DNA of 64,000 nt. It comes from Sternotherus odoratus (lineage: Eukaryota; Chordata; Testudines; Kinosternidae). The notes under the pieces were generated by a model. The model searched no databases. It was not told where the DNA came from and saw nothing but the letters and a program-made list of their open reading frames with translations. Each line of letters opens with the position of its first letter. The first letter of the stretch is position 1. The stretch is from assembly GCA_032164245.1 (NCBI GenBank), contig JAVMKO010000006.1, positions 41,164,319 to 41,228,318 of the forward strand, given 5' to 3'. Positions 1 through 10,125 of the stretch are shown one piece after another. The translations under genes were made by a program, and so were the position numbers.

Positions 1-676
1 GTCTACAGCGTGGGGCAAGCATGCTGTGTAGCTGGCCTAGTCACCGTGGTGTATCAAATGTGCATCCCACCTGCAAAGAGAACAGTCTGACCAGGACACA
101 AACTGCTTCTCTTGAAGCAATGTAGCTGTGCCCCACCTCCTGCACAGGATTTATGGCTATGTCACAATTTAAGGCATTTGGGTACCGGAAAATAAACTAA
201 TTCAGTCACACAGCAAGTTTTTTTCCAACAATCATGCACATCTCGACTGATTTAAAGTGACTGACTCAGAGGAACAGAAGTCTCCAGTTGTTATATTTTC
301 AAATCAAGTTCTCTAATCTCCTCTGATTCCATATGTACAGTTCCCATTAATGTCAGTGGGAGAGTTACATTTGTATTGATGGGGGAACAGGCCCACAAGT
401 TTTTGTTGTTAAAAAAATAACACCTGATGTATTAGGTGAAGGTGTATCTGAAATAACATTAAGAAGTGAAAGGAAATAATTCATTTGCAATAACTTTCAT
501 TCAGTAAAACATGTAAAGTGACAGCACAAAGGATTTATCAAAAACAAATGGATTTTAGATCTTCAAGAAAAACCCAAAGCTTCAGGGACTGCAAACATCA
601 TATATCTACAATGGTATCTGTGGCATTAAAAAAAGAGATGAGGCGACTTAAAAACATTAAGATTGATGTCAGTAGC
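1..676. other. No gene seen
   Basis: AT-rich sequence with no convincing coding frame, RNA gene or terminal repeat. It forms the left flank of the LTR element that begins at 677. A 100-residue frame starting at 518 runs straight into the LTR and is not gene-like. Confidence 0.6.
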
Positions 677-1072
677 TGTGACAGATCGCCTTCTCACCCC
701 TCTTCAAACACAGGCAGGAAACTCTTCTTTGGCTCCAACAGTGCTCTTTATTTCACAGTGCAAGGCCCCACCACCAATATACACAGCTTTATAGTTCAAC
801 TCTTCAGCTTACAGCTCTAACACAGCTCTACACAGCTCTATATAGTTCAGCTCTACACACAGCTCTTCCTCCACACTACCATACCACCACCACCCTGGGC
901 TTCCTGCCTGGCAGGCTTATATCCTCCTGAGGAGGCTTCCAGGTGCAGCTCATCCAGCCTGAGCCTTCTGCAGCCCAGGTGGCTAATTAGGCTTCCTGCA
1001 AGGGAGGTTTGCAGAGGGCTTTTCTCCCTCTTAAAGGGGCAGCAGGCTGGGTCAGGCCCACCCTGCCACACA
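677..1072 (-). repeat. 3' LTR of the gypsy-type element
   Basis: 396 bp, closely matching 2794-3196. Read on the minus strand it opens TGTGTGGCAGGG and ends CTGTCACA. A minus-strand AATAAA lies at 752-747, placed as expected for transcript polyadenylation, and a TATATA-like box occurs near 838-845. The copy contains short internal repeats of an acacagctct-type unit. One difference from the other LTR is a short gap near 855-865, where the 5' LTR has extra cacagttta-like sequence. Confidence 0.9.
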
Positions 1073-1092
1073 CATCCCCCCTTAGCCTAGCC
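1073..1092 (-). other. Polypurine tract
   Basis: On the minus strand the bases just before the 3' LTR read GGCTAAGGGGGGATG. This is a purine-rich run in the position where plus-strand DNA synthesis of LTR elements is primed. Confidence 0.6.
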
Positions 1093-1502
1093 CCATCGGG
1101 CTGGCTCGGACCCCCAATACTTCCCTAGGCTTCGGGGTGTCCTGTCTGTGGCAGAGACCCCTACTGCCTTCTTAGGGCTAGGGCCAGCTTCCTCTGCCTC
1201 AGCTTCCCTCGCCGCTGCAGCAGAGAGCCCTACTTCCAGCCTTGTACAATAAAGGCAGGATATTGGCCGCCCCTGTGCCCTCCGGCGCTCACACCACTCG
1301 CACGGTGCTTCGCCACACAGGGCAACTTCCCCGGCCTCAATTTCCTCCAGGCTCTCAGATGAGCTCAGGGCTTCCTCCGTGGAGCTCACCTCCTGCCCTA
1401 GTCTCTGTTGTTCAGGGCTAGCTAGATCTTCCCCTTGGTCATTGGTTCGAGGCCCGCCCCTTCGCTTGGCCGAGCCCCCCTCACGGGTTCTCACGCTTGG
1501 CC

Positions 1503-2040
1503 TCAGGGCAGCCTGGGCCTCGTACCTCCCACTGGGCCCCAGTCCCGCCCAATGATTATGGGGCAAGGTAACCCCTCTGGCACCCCGACCCGCTTCCAGC
1601 GGAATCGGCCGCTGATCTCTAGGGGGACCTGGGCCACCCGACAGGACTTCCTGTCCCCATGGACACACTGCAGGTCCATAGTAGCCCCCGGGATCAGCCA
1701 CTCGGGGCGGATCAATGCTCTACGGACGAGCGTGATGGGGGAGGCGGAATCCACCACCCCCTGGTGGGACTTCCTCCCCACCTGCACCCTCAGGGTGGGT
1801 ATCCCCTTCCACGGTTTCCGCCCCCAGACCTTAGTCCACCCACACCAGTCAGTGTAGCCACATTCCATGGCTGGGCAGTCCCGCTTAAGGTGTCCTGGCT
1901 TCCCGCACTGCCAGCAGGTAAGCCAGGCCGCTCTCTCTGGCGCCCCTCTAGGCTCCCCATCAGTCCCTTTGGTCTGGCCGGGGGGGAGTCCATGGGCCGA
2001 TGCCCCAAGTCTCAGACCCGTCGCGGTCGGTCTTCTCCCC
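1503..2040 (-). pseudogene. Nucleocapsid and protease remnant of the LTR element
   Basis: The minus-strand frame open from 2210 to 1503 holds a CCHC zinc knuckle (CWQCGKPGHLKRDC, about 1916-1875), a retropepsin-like active-site motif VVDSASPITLV (Asp codon at 1754-1752) and a downstream IIIGRDW. These have the order and spacing of NC followed by PR in Ty3/gypsy Gag-Pol. The usual active-site Asp-Ser/Thr-Gly reads Asp-Ser-Ala here. The frame is offset from the upstream capsid frame, so either a programmed shift or, more likely, an indel between about 2210 and 2012 separates them. The frame stops at 1503, shortly after the protease, and no RT motif follows before the polypurine tract; another minus frame (1701-1087) is open and acidic but carries no recognised domain. 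Confidence 0.75.
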
Positions 2041-2740
2041 GAGGTCCCTCTGCCTCCACATACTCCTCGGTCAGGCGCACCACAGACTCCATCTCTGGCT
2101 GGTGCCTCCTGACCCAGGAGCGCACGGTCTCGGGGAGGCTGAGCAAAAACTGCTCCAAGATCAGGGAGTCCATGATTTCCTCCCCTGACCGGGCCTCCGG
2201 CCTCAGCCAACGCATGGCCCAGTCCTTGAGTCTCTGGGCAAAGGCCCGGGGCCGCACCACCTGCGACCAGCGGGCCGCCCGGAACTTCTGCCGGTATCTC
2301 TCCGGTGATAAACCGACCCGGTCCAAAATGGCCGCTCTCACAGTTTCAAAGTCTTGGGCCTCTACAGTCCCCAGGGCCATATAGGCCGCCTGGGCTTCAC
2401 CCAAGAGGTAGGGAGCAAGCTTGAGGGCCCAGGTGGTCTGCTCCCACCCGGCTGTGGTGGCTACCCTCTCAAAAGTCCCCAGGAAAGCATCGGGGTCATC
2501 CGCCGAGCTCATTTTACAGAGTCCCCAGCCCGGCGGCCGCATGCCCTCTCCTGCCCCACGACTCACCAGGTGCTGCAGGAGAGTTGCCTGGGTCTTTGCT
2601 TGCTCCTCGATGAATTCTCGCAGTACCTTTTGTTGCTCCGACTGAGCCCGCTGCATTGCCTGGTGGGTTTGCTGCAAGGCATGCATGGCCTGCTGTGTCT
2701 GTTTCTGTTGCTCCGCGAGCCACTGTAGGGTTCCCTCCAT
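2012..2740 (-). pseudogene. Gag with SCAN-like capsid domain
   Basis: From an ATG at 2740 the minus frame encodes 242 residues. Residues 1 to about 60 are Gln-rich and predicted to be coiled coil. A retrotransposon Gag core follows (about 85-148, around the DPDAFLGTFE motif). Residues about 149-231 match the SCAN fold pattern: RWLRPEARSGEEIMDS, then LILEQFLLSLP, then a VRSWVRRHQPE helix. The start is chosen because it lies about 50 nt inside the primer-binding site and precedes the coiled coil; an upstream in-frame ATG at 2824 is inside the LTR. The frame stops at 2012, before the zinc knuckle, which continues in a different frame. Gag would form the particle; SCAN-type domains dimerise. Confidence 0.8.
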
Positions 2741-2770
2741 CTCTGGGCCACCAGTTGGGTTGCTGGTGTA

Positions 2771-2791
2771 GCAATCCCACCTCTGACACCA
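2771..2791 (-). other. Primer-binding site, tRNA-Leu type
   Basis: Read on the minus strand, two bases inside the 5' LTR, the sequence is TGGTGTCAGAGGTGGGATT. It begins with TGG, complementary to the tRNA CCA end, and matches the 3' end of tRNA-Leu (TGGTGTCAGGAGTGGGATT) except for a swap in the middle. Confidence 0.7.
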
Positions 2792-2793
2792 TG

Positions 2794-3196
2794 TGTGACA
2801 GATCGCCTTCTTGCCCCCCTCCAAACACAGGCAGGAAACTTTTCTTTGGCTCCAACAGTGCTCTTTATTTCACAGTGCAAGGCCCCACCACCAATATACA
2901 CAGCTTTATAGTTCAGTTCTTCAGCTTACAGCTCTAACACAGCTCTACACAGCTCTATATAGTTCAGCTCTAAACACAGTTTACAGCTCTTCCTCCACAC
3001 TACCATACCACCACCACCCTGGGCTTCCTGCCTGGCAGGCTTATATCCTTCTGAGGAGGCTTCCAGGTGCAGCTCATCCAGCCTGAGCCTTCTGCAGCCC
3101 AGGTGGCTAATTAGACTTTCTGCAAGGGAGGTTTGCAGAGGGCTTTTCTCCCTCTTAAAGTGGCAGCAGGCTGGGTCAGGCCCACCCTGCCACACA
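2794..3196 (-). repeat. 5' LTR of the gypsy-type element
   Basis: 403 bp, TG...CA ends, near-identical over its length to 677-1072. On the minus strand it is the promoter-bearing LTR. It carries the same AATAAA position and the same acacagctct-type short repeats. Confidence 0.9.
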
Positions 3197-3813
3197 GCAT
3201 ATGTAACCTCTAATTTTTGGCGATGCTGCTTTGGAGAAAACAAAGTAACACGAGAGTAGGAGTGAGAATAATATCTGCACTGACTAGACCAGTGCCTCCA
3301 TGAAAAAATCTCATGCTTTTTAAAACTTGCAGATCACTGAAGGCCTGATCTAGCTTCCATTAAAGCCAACGGGAAGACTCCCATTGGTTTCAGTGAGGGC
3401 GGATCAGAAAAGGATTTAATAAAGTTGATCTTCAACTTGAAATGGGCCTAGACAGAAATAAAATGCTACAAAGCCAGGCAAAGAACTGGAGTGGGAACGT
3501 CTATAAATTAAAAGTTACGGAAAAAACAAAGTGGATGACATCTTTGACAGGGGAAGCTGTAAGCAGTCATATAGAATCTGCAGTCTCGCCAGTACGGATT
3601 CTGACCTTATGTTACTGTAAATCAGGACAAACTCTTTAAAAGTTAATGGAGTTACACTAACAGTATGAATCAGATCTCTGAAAAGTCCCTCATTTCAGTT
3701 CTACAGCCACCTGCATTGCACACAAATTTGGCGTCCTCTCACAATTAGATATTGAAAATTGTTTACAACAGAAATAGACTCATGGAGCAGTGATTACAGA
3801 CATTTGTTTATAC
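3197..3813. other. No gene; partial old fold-back near 3340-3410
   Basis: Mostly unique-looking AT-rich sequence. At about 3340-3410 the phrases cctgatctagcttcc and ccattggtttcagtg match one half of the short palindromic repeats that recur in this window (compare 19850 and 49405). No coding sequence is supported. Confidence 0.45.
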
Positions 3814-3950
3814 CAGGGATCGGCAACCTTGGCACATGGCCGCCCAGGGTAAGCATCCTTGGCAGGCCCGGCCGGTTTCTTACCTACCATGTCCCCAGGT
3901 TTGGCCGATCGTGGCTCCCACTGGCCGCGGTTCGCTGCTCCGGTCCAATG
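3814..3950. mobile_element. Truncated hAT MITE, one end only
   Basis: Begins CAGGGATCGGCAACC, a typical hAT-like terminal sequence, and continues through a GC-rich body (tggccgatcgtggctccc, ccgcggttcgctgctcc). The other terminus is missing; similarity fades by about 3950. The unrelated flanking sequence is AT-rich. Confidence 0.6.
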
Positions 3951-5004
3951 TACTATCCTGCTGATGTTTTCATGAGGAGGATGCATATTAGTTATTGTAA
4001 TAGAGCTCACTAGAAAACAATTTTGGAATTAAATCCAAGACCCAAAGGAACCTAACTCCAACAGGGTTTACTGTAATGATGAGTCCCAACCCAAACATTC
4101 TGAACAATGAGAGTCAGAATCTGTTTGCAACCATTGTCTCCCTCTCTCCAACTAGGCCTTCTCCCTTTCTCACCCTCTCAATGTAGCAGATCTGACATAG
4201 GGAAGACACTGCAACTTACTTTTTGTCCCCGCTTCCCTCATGGAAAGTCAGGGAAGGAACTTGATGAGGGGAACTTAGCAGAATTTTCCTGCTTCAGAGC
4301 CCTATTCTGTGGATTTTAACTGATGGAGGGGATGAGCCAGGCCAATGCCGTAAGCCCTTCACTTTCAAGAACATTATAGTCATGCTAAAAACAAAGGGAA
4401 ATATGTATTTAATATAATACTATCATTTTGGGCCATCTAATTTCAGTTTTCCTCTAAGCTATCAACAGAAAATGTTTGCTACACTAATGCAAAACTAGAC
4501 AAATGAGAACTACTCTATGGTATTTAGTTTTACTTCAACTTCTCACTTGACTCTTTTGAATTTGAATTAAAAAAATTAATAGGAATGTAGATAGCAAGAA
4601 GATATTTGTTATAATTATTGACGGTCTTACCTTGCTTCTCTTGGAACTCCAATAGAAATACCTGGCATTAGAAGAGCAAGATTTGCATCATTAGGGTCTT
4701 TATGCATGTGGGATAGATAATACTATGCAGCAGAAAAACCTGGTATTATGGTGTGAACAGAAATTAGAGGTTACCTACCAGAGCATTTTAAACCTAAAAG
4801 AAATAGGTTACAAACAGGTAATCGTTGTTACAGCTATATTGAAAGCACTCGCTTCTAACCTGTAGCAGAATTCTTTTTCTTGAAGCTTCCCAGGACAGGG
4901 GAAGGACCATAAGTCTCTCTTTCTATCCTCCTCCTAAAAAAAATTCCATTCCTTGTTTGAGGCTAGTAAAAGTTTTGACAAAGCACATATCTGAACAGAT
5001 TTAG

Positions 5005-5100
5005 CCAGGTTTCTAGAAATTAGAAGGCTCATGGACTTGGGTAATCTGAATTGCATTAAACTGTTGAATTACAGTGGAAAACTGAAGGGAAAAGTAATAT
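5005..5100 (+). repeat. Diverged repeat, copy A
   Basis: Shares ccaggtttctagaaatta, then cttgggtaat.tgaattgcatta and a tggaaa...gaaggg tail with 6338-6437, with substitutions and small indels. Both copies lie in the same orientation 1.33 kb apart. I do not recognise the family; it could be an old interspersed repeat or a local duplication. Confidence 0.6.
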
Positions 5101-6337
5101 CTTTTCTTTTCTATCTTTTTGTATACACAATACAATATTTGATAAGTCTGAAAGGGAATGGGCAGCTTCCCTGCGATGTTTTCCTCTCCTGAGTTTGATC
5201 TATGTAAAGAAAATGAATGCTACATCCTGGAATATTTGCTATAGACACAGATAAGGCTAGCCACTGCTTAATCTAAAGCATCTATGCAGCTGCAGGAGTA
5301 GCCAATCAGAGTAACCAGTTGTTATGTCTATGCTTTTAAAACAAAATCAAATCTTAAAAATCTATTTCTGTTTTTTCCCCCAGCCTGACTAATTATACAC
5401 TTCGACATCTGCTAACAGAATTTTTGATTTAGAAAAAATTGTAAAGATTATTCATCGAAGAACTGAAGCTTTATGGGTAGCCAACATATATAAAGAAGAC
5501 AAAAAGCTAAAAGGCTTCGTGTATTTGAGTTTTGGGCAAAGGTTTGGCGTGTGGCACATATCAATTTGTTAAAATAAGTTGTTCATTCAAGCACCTTGAA
5601 ACCTCATGTAGGAAGTACCTGCAAACCCAATTCAGGTAGGACATGATGAGAAGCAGTAATACAATGGGGGGGGGGGGAAGCTCAATGCTAATATTTTCTT
5701 AGTTACCTTAGAAATTTTCATAAGTGCCATGAAAAGTAGATAAAACCCCTCTGGGTCGTAAACTGAATCCACACCAGCTTGAGGTATGAGTTTAATTTTG
5801 CAACATCAAGGTTATTCTAACATACATATTTCAAGTTCTTCAGCAGGATCTCACTGAAAACCAAATGCTGCATCCAAGATGAGCATTATCGAGTAAATAA
5901 ATTATCAAAACGTTCTGTATTAGAAAGCCCTTTATCTCTGGAGTGAATCAATATGAAGTATTGCTGGGAGGATACTCACATTTTGTTAGTACATAATTTT
6001 TATACTCATGATGATTTTTGCAACCAGCATAAATAGCTTTTTTAGACATTGTTTCCTTGCCAACAGTTCACTGTTTGTGGGGAGCTGGTAGGAGGGGTAA
6101 AAACAGGGATTGCTTTTCTCTGACTTTAACAAAGATTTATAAGTTGGGGGATGGGGAAAGAGAATTCTTACACTTGGTGGTCTGAATTTGGTATTTACGA
6201 AAGGCAGCCCTAGGCATGAGGTCCTCTATTTACACAACAGGTGCAGCAAAGGCAGCAGCTGTAGAAGCTTCCCTACCACTAACCTACAAATGTGCCTCAG
6301 TCATTAGCTGAATGGGCCACTTCCAGGATGGATATAT

Positions 6338-6437
6338 CCAGGTTTCTAGAAATTACCGTAGGAGGCTCCAGGATTTGGGTAATATGAATTGCATTATGCT
6401 GCTTCAGCATAATGGAAATTTGAGGGGGGAAATTAGT
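6338..6437 (+). repeat. Diverged repeat, copy B
   Basis: Second copy of the sequence at 5005-5100, same orientation. It has an extra ccgt after the shared ctagaaatta and a different centre. Confidence 0.6.
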
Positions 6438-8123
6438 ATTGCCTGGTTAAACTAAAAAGAAACCCAACCCTGTTTTGTTTTCTCCACAGTGCAGCACTTG
6501 TATGGCTATATTGAAATATAAAGTGAGTACTACACAGGAAATTATTTTGAGCAAGTAATGTTAAGTTCAGAGGGAATGCATCAAATCTTGTTGCTTTAAT
6601 ATTTTCTCTGAGGAAATAGCTGTCTCAAGAACTAATCCTGTGCGCTACATAGGGAAAACTCCCTTCAAGTTAATGGAAGTTTTGCATGCATAAGGACTGC
6701 AGAATTGGTACCAAGATTGTTTAATTTTTTTCAGTTAAAGATGTCAAGCAGTCTTTTCAGCAAAACAACAACTCTCAATGGCCCCAATCCTATAAAGAAC
6801 TCTGTGTGGGCAGACCCCTGCAGACATTCGGAGCTATTTACAGATCAGAGACTGAGTCTGTCCTTAAGATAAATGACATATCCTGACTCCAAGACAGTCC
6901 AGAAAAACATTACCAATAACAATCCCTCAGTACTGTGCATTGTTAATAGCTGCTGCATCAGTGCTACCCTTGTATAGACTCAGCACAACATCAAAAATAA
7001 CCTTTTACTTCTGTTCATGCTGCGACACCAGTTTTTGTGCTTTATTTCCCCATCTGTAAAAAATGGCCTAACTGCAATGATGCAAATATTATTCTTCTGA
7101 TGCTAGGAACACTGTGTTTATAGCCAAGTTCTATGAGAAGCTTTTTATATTTAAGCAGGCCATCAGCCTAAGTGAGGATGATTAATTTCTGCTTGTTTCA
7201 TTGGGCAACAAGATTATTCTGTTTTCATTGGCTTTTTTTGCTACTGTAAGTGATCCTATACTGTGTGCAAGAACTTGTGCTCTGAAAAGGAATTTCAAAA
7301 TATCCAAGCATTTGATTTTTTTTCTTTCTAATTCTCAATAAGTTTCTGTTGCATTCAGGAAACAATATGGACTTCCTCCTTTTAGCTAATTTAATACTTG
7401 TACATTCATTTGCTTGTCAACCAGAAATGGTACCACCCACATAAATATGTTTTGAAGGTACTAATTTCAATAGCAGGGACAGAGAGAATAATCAGAGCAA
7501 TAACAGCTATTAAATCTACACTCACAATGTAGCAGGGTTTCATTTGTTCTGCTATCAGTCCAGCCATCTAATAGCAAAGGAACATCTTCCAAATAAAATG
7601 ACTTCCATGGGGCAGTGGCTCCTGTGCATTATCCTGCTAGACTGTTGGTACTTTATGATGGGACGGAAAGTTCTTCAGGGGAAGGGCCTGGAAAAAGGCT
7701 GAAATCTACCAAGAGGACTGATAGTCCACAAAGGAGAATTTTGTTCTAAGGTAATAAGTCACTGGAAAATACATAATGTAACAATGTTTTCTTTAATGTC
7801 TAAACTAATAAGCATTACAATTGTTGGTAGCCCAGAAAATTGTAGTAAAAAGAGAACCTTTTGGGTAATATTTCTCATTGTTGCACTCAGTGAAGGACAG
7901 CAACATACTGGTTTGCTAACATACTTTGTTATATTTCATAAATTCTTTCTGCAACAGCAGTCAAACTGGACCATGAATTCTGTGGATCTGTTTGCTCTGC
8001 TATTAGATCTTTGGCTTAGTTCGTGTTCCCTTATGTGTATAATCTAGCAGTCAGAATTAGGTGCTGTCAGCATCTCAGCTGGGTCCTAATTGGATCATAG
8101 AAGAGAAGATTTTTCTCTGAAGA

Positions 8124-8225
8124 AGAAGGATGGTCTAGTTGTTAGTATGCTAGCCTGGGCTTGGGAGATCCTGGTTCAATTTCCTGATCTGCCAGACTTC
8201 CTCTGTGACTTTAAGCAATTCACTT
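8124..8225 (+). repeat. MIR-like SINE, 5' part
   Basis: A tRNA-derived head with an A-box-like tggtctagttgttag and a B-box-like GGTTCAATTTC is followed by the CORE-SINE phrase cctctgtgactttaagcaa. It stops abruptly at about 8225 and its 3' half resumes at 9147, so the SINE was split by later insertions. The same family occurs on the minus strand at 36125-36388. Confidence 0.65.
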
Positions 8226-8409
8226 GGAGCCAAGAGTTTCAAAAGTGACTAGTGATTTCAAGTGCCTAGGTTTTGGGGGTCCCAACTTGAGACACCTTAA
8301 AAGAATTGATATTCAGAAAGTGCTGAGCAGCCACCCTCTGGTAATTAGAGCCTTAAAGGTATTTCAAATTGGGCACCTACAAATTGCAGGATCCAAAATC
8401 TTGGACTTA
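8226..8409. repeat. Imperfect fold-back element
   Basis: Arms 8233-8303 (ttcaaaagtgactagtgatt ... gacaccttaaaag) and 8351-8404 (ccttaaaggtatttcaaatt ... caggatccaaaatc) are imperfect inverted copies around a centre reading gatattcagaaagtgctgagc. Short palindromic repeats of this kind are scattered in sauropsid genomes; the family name is not certain. Confidence 0.55.
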
Positions 8410-8995
8410 AAGGGTACGTCTACACTGCAATTAAAAACCTGTGGCTGGCCTATGCCAATGGACTTGGGCTCGTTGGGCTCAGGATAACGGGGTTTTATTT
8501 GTGGTGTAGATGTTCAGGCTTCAGCTGGAGCCAAGCCTCTAGGACAGTGGTGGGAAACCTACCACCTGTCAGGGTAATCCACTGGCGGGCCACCAGACAG
8601 TTTGTTTACATTTTCACAATAGCCTGCAGCTCCTAGTGGCTGAGGTTCATCTTTCCTGTCCAATGGGAGCTGCGGGAAGCAGCGCAGACCTCAGGGACGT
8701 GCTGGCTGCTGCTTCTCATAGCTCCCATTGGCTGGGAATGGCAAACCATAGCCACTGGGAGCCGCAGGCTACTGTGCAAATGTAAACAAACGGACAGGCT
8801 GCGTGTGGCCCATGGGTCACAGGTTGCTCACCACTGCTCTAGGACCCTGTGAAGTGGAAGGGACCCAGAACTTGGGCTGCAACCTCAACCCAAATGTCTA
8901 CACTGCAATTAAACAGTCCTGCAGCCTGAGCCCTGGGAGTCTGAGTCAGCTGGCCCAAGCCAGCTGGTGTGTCTAATTGCAGTATAGACATATCA
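8410..8995. mobile_element. Harbinger-like MITE, interrupted
   Basis: The ends are inverted copies: gtacgtctacactgcaatta on the left and taattgcagtatagacatat on the right. TTA flanks both sides (8407-8409 and 8996-8998), fitting the 3-bp TWA duplication of PIF/Harbinger elements. The interior is interrupted by a complete hAT MITE (8545-8836), so the element before that insertion was about 290 bp. Confidence 0.65.
8545..8836. mobile_element. hAT MITE with perfect 8-bp TSD
   Basis: 292 bp with terminal inverted repeats CAGTGGTGGGAAACC / GGTTGCTCACCACTG and a perfect duplication CTCTAGGA at 8537-8544 and 8837-8844. The 8-bp size is diagnostic of hAT transposition. The interior has long internal inverted symmetry (caatgggagctgcgggaag against catagctcccattggctggg). 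Confidence 0.9.
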
Positions 8996-8997
8996 TT

Positions 8998-9146
8998 AGT
9001 GCATTTCTTAATTTGTGCCAGGACTGAGCCCCTGCACCTCTAGACTTGGCAGTTCATGGCCCAGCACTTCTTGGCTAACTGCATCAGTTATGAATGTAAA
9101 AAAATTCCTTGAGCCTCAGCACGCTTTCACTACAAATTAAGCACTG
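8998..9146. mobile_element. Probable small MITE
   Basis: The left end agtgc..ttaatttgtgccagg and right end caaattaagcact are imperfect inverted repeats. The interior (tagacttggcagttcatggc, cagcacttcttggctaactg) looks repetitive. It adjoins the preceding MITE, so the boundary is approximate. Confidence 0.4.
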
Positions 9147-9300
9147 CCTTAGTGTTTCACTTCTTCAGTTCCCTACTGGAAAATGGAGATAGCAGTACTT
9201 CCCTGTCTCTCAGGGGTGTGTTATCAGGCTCAATACAATAAAAAAAAAAAGATTGTCAGGTACTTAGATACTATGGTAACAGGGGCCATTAAATTACCTT
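9147..9300 (+). repeat. MIR-like SINE, 3' part
   Basis: Resumes the SINE interrupted at 8225: cttcagttccctactggaaa, atggagatagcagtacttcc, ctctcaggggtgtgt and then gattgtcaggtacttagata match the order of the 3' half of MIR-type SINEs. Confidence 0.6.
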
Positions 9301-10125
9301 TGATATGTTATCAGTATTGTAAAGGGTGATCAGTCCCTCAAGACTACTTCATACATTTATAGAAATCATAGAAATGTAGGATTGGAAGGGACCTTGATTG
9401 CTCATATAGTCCAGTCCTCTGCACTGAGGCAGGATGAAGTATTATCTAGACCATCCCCGTGAGATTTTTTTTTAACCTTTTCTTAAAAATGTCCAGTTGA
9501 TGGAGATTCCACAACCTCCCTAAGTACTATGTTCCAGTGTTCAACTGCCCTTACAGTTAGAAGTTTTTCCTAATGTTTAACCTAAATTTCCCTTGCTGCA
9601 AATTAAGACTATTATTTCTTGTCCTGTCCGCAATAGATAAGAATAATTTATCACCTTCCTCTTTATAACAGCCTGTAATGTACTTGTAGACTTTTATCAT
9701 GTCCTCCCTCAGTCTTCGCGTCTCCAAACTAAACAAACCAATTTTGTAGTCTTTCCTTGGAGATCATATTTTCTGGACTTTTATCATTTTTGTTGTTCTT
9801 CTCTGGGTTTTCTTCAGTTTGTCTACATCTTTCTTGAAGTGTGGTGCACAGAACTGGACACAATGCTTCAGCTGAGGCCCTGTCAGCATGGAGTAGAGTG
9901 GAAGAATTATGTCCCATGTCTTGCTTCAGCACTTCAGATAATACATCCCAGCATGATGTTTGCTTTTTTAATAACAGTGTTGCATCGTTGACGCATTTAA
10001 TTTGTGATCCAATATAACCCCCAGATCCTTTCCTGCAGTACTCCTTCTTAGTCAGTTGTTTCCCATTTTGTATTTGTGCAATTGATTATTCCTTCCTAAG
10101 TGATGTATTTTGCATTTGTCGTTAT

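Larger units (their letters stand above)
677..3196 (-). mobile_element. Pol-less Ty3/gypsy-type LTR retrotransposon
   Basis: Two direct copies of a roughly 400-bp sequence (677-1072 and 2794-3196) flank a 1.72-kb interior. Transcription runs on the minus strand: the 5' LTR is at high coordinates, then a tRNA-Leu-type primer-binding site, a Gag with a SCAN-like capsid domain, a CCHC zinc knuckle, a retropepsin-like segment, and a G-rich polypurine tract next to the 3' LTR. Reverse transcriptase, RNase H and integrase are absent, so this copy could move only with enzymes from a relative. Capsid and nucleocapsid lie in different frames, so even Gag is broken. The ends are TG...CA. I found no clean target-site duplication (left flank gtagc, right flank gcata), which may reflect decay or inter-element recombination. 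Gag of this kind is related to the Gmr1-like gypsy elements from which the vertebrate SCAN domain is thought to derive; that assignment rests on motif recognition only. Confidence 0.88.
3951..8123. other. Intergenic, no gene; one diverged repeat pair
   Basis: No reading frame here resembles a known protein. Visible items are a diverged direct repeat pair (5005-5100 and 6338-6437, listed separately), a G10 run near 5667, and a SINE-like stretch at about 7036-7070 (ttccccatctgtaaaaaatgg) resembling the 3' half of MIR-type SINEs. Confidence 0.5.

Noticed and set aside
1087..1701. 204-codon minus frame beside the protease remnant
   Set aside because: Overlaps the protease frame out of register and has no recognised domain beyond acidic low complexity; kept only as part of the LTR element.
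677..3196. Direct repeats as a segmental duplication
   Set aside because: PBS, polypurine tract, Gag motifs and TG...CA ends explain the two copies as LTRs of one element.
8124..8225. Possible tRNA gene because of A- and B-box-like motifs
   Set aside because: No cloverleaf with paired acceptor stem; continues into the CORE-SINE body, so it is a SINE head.
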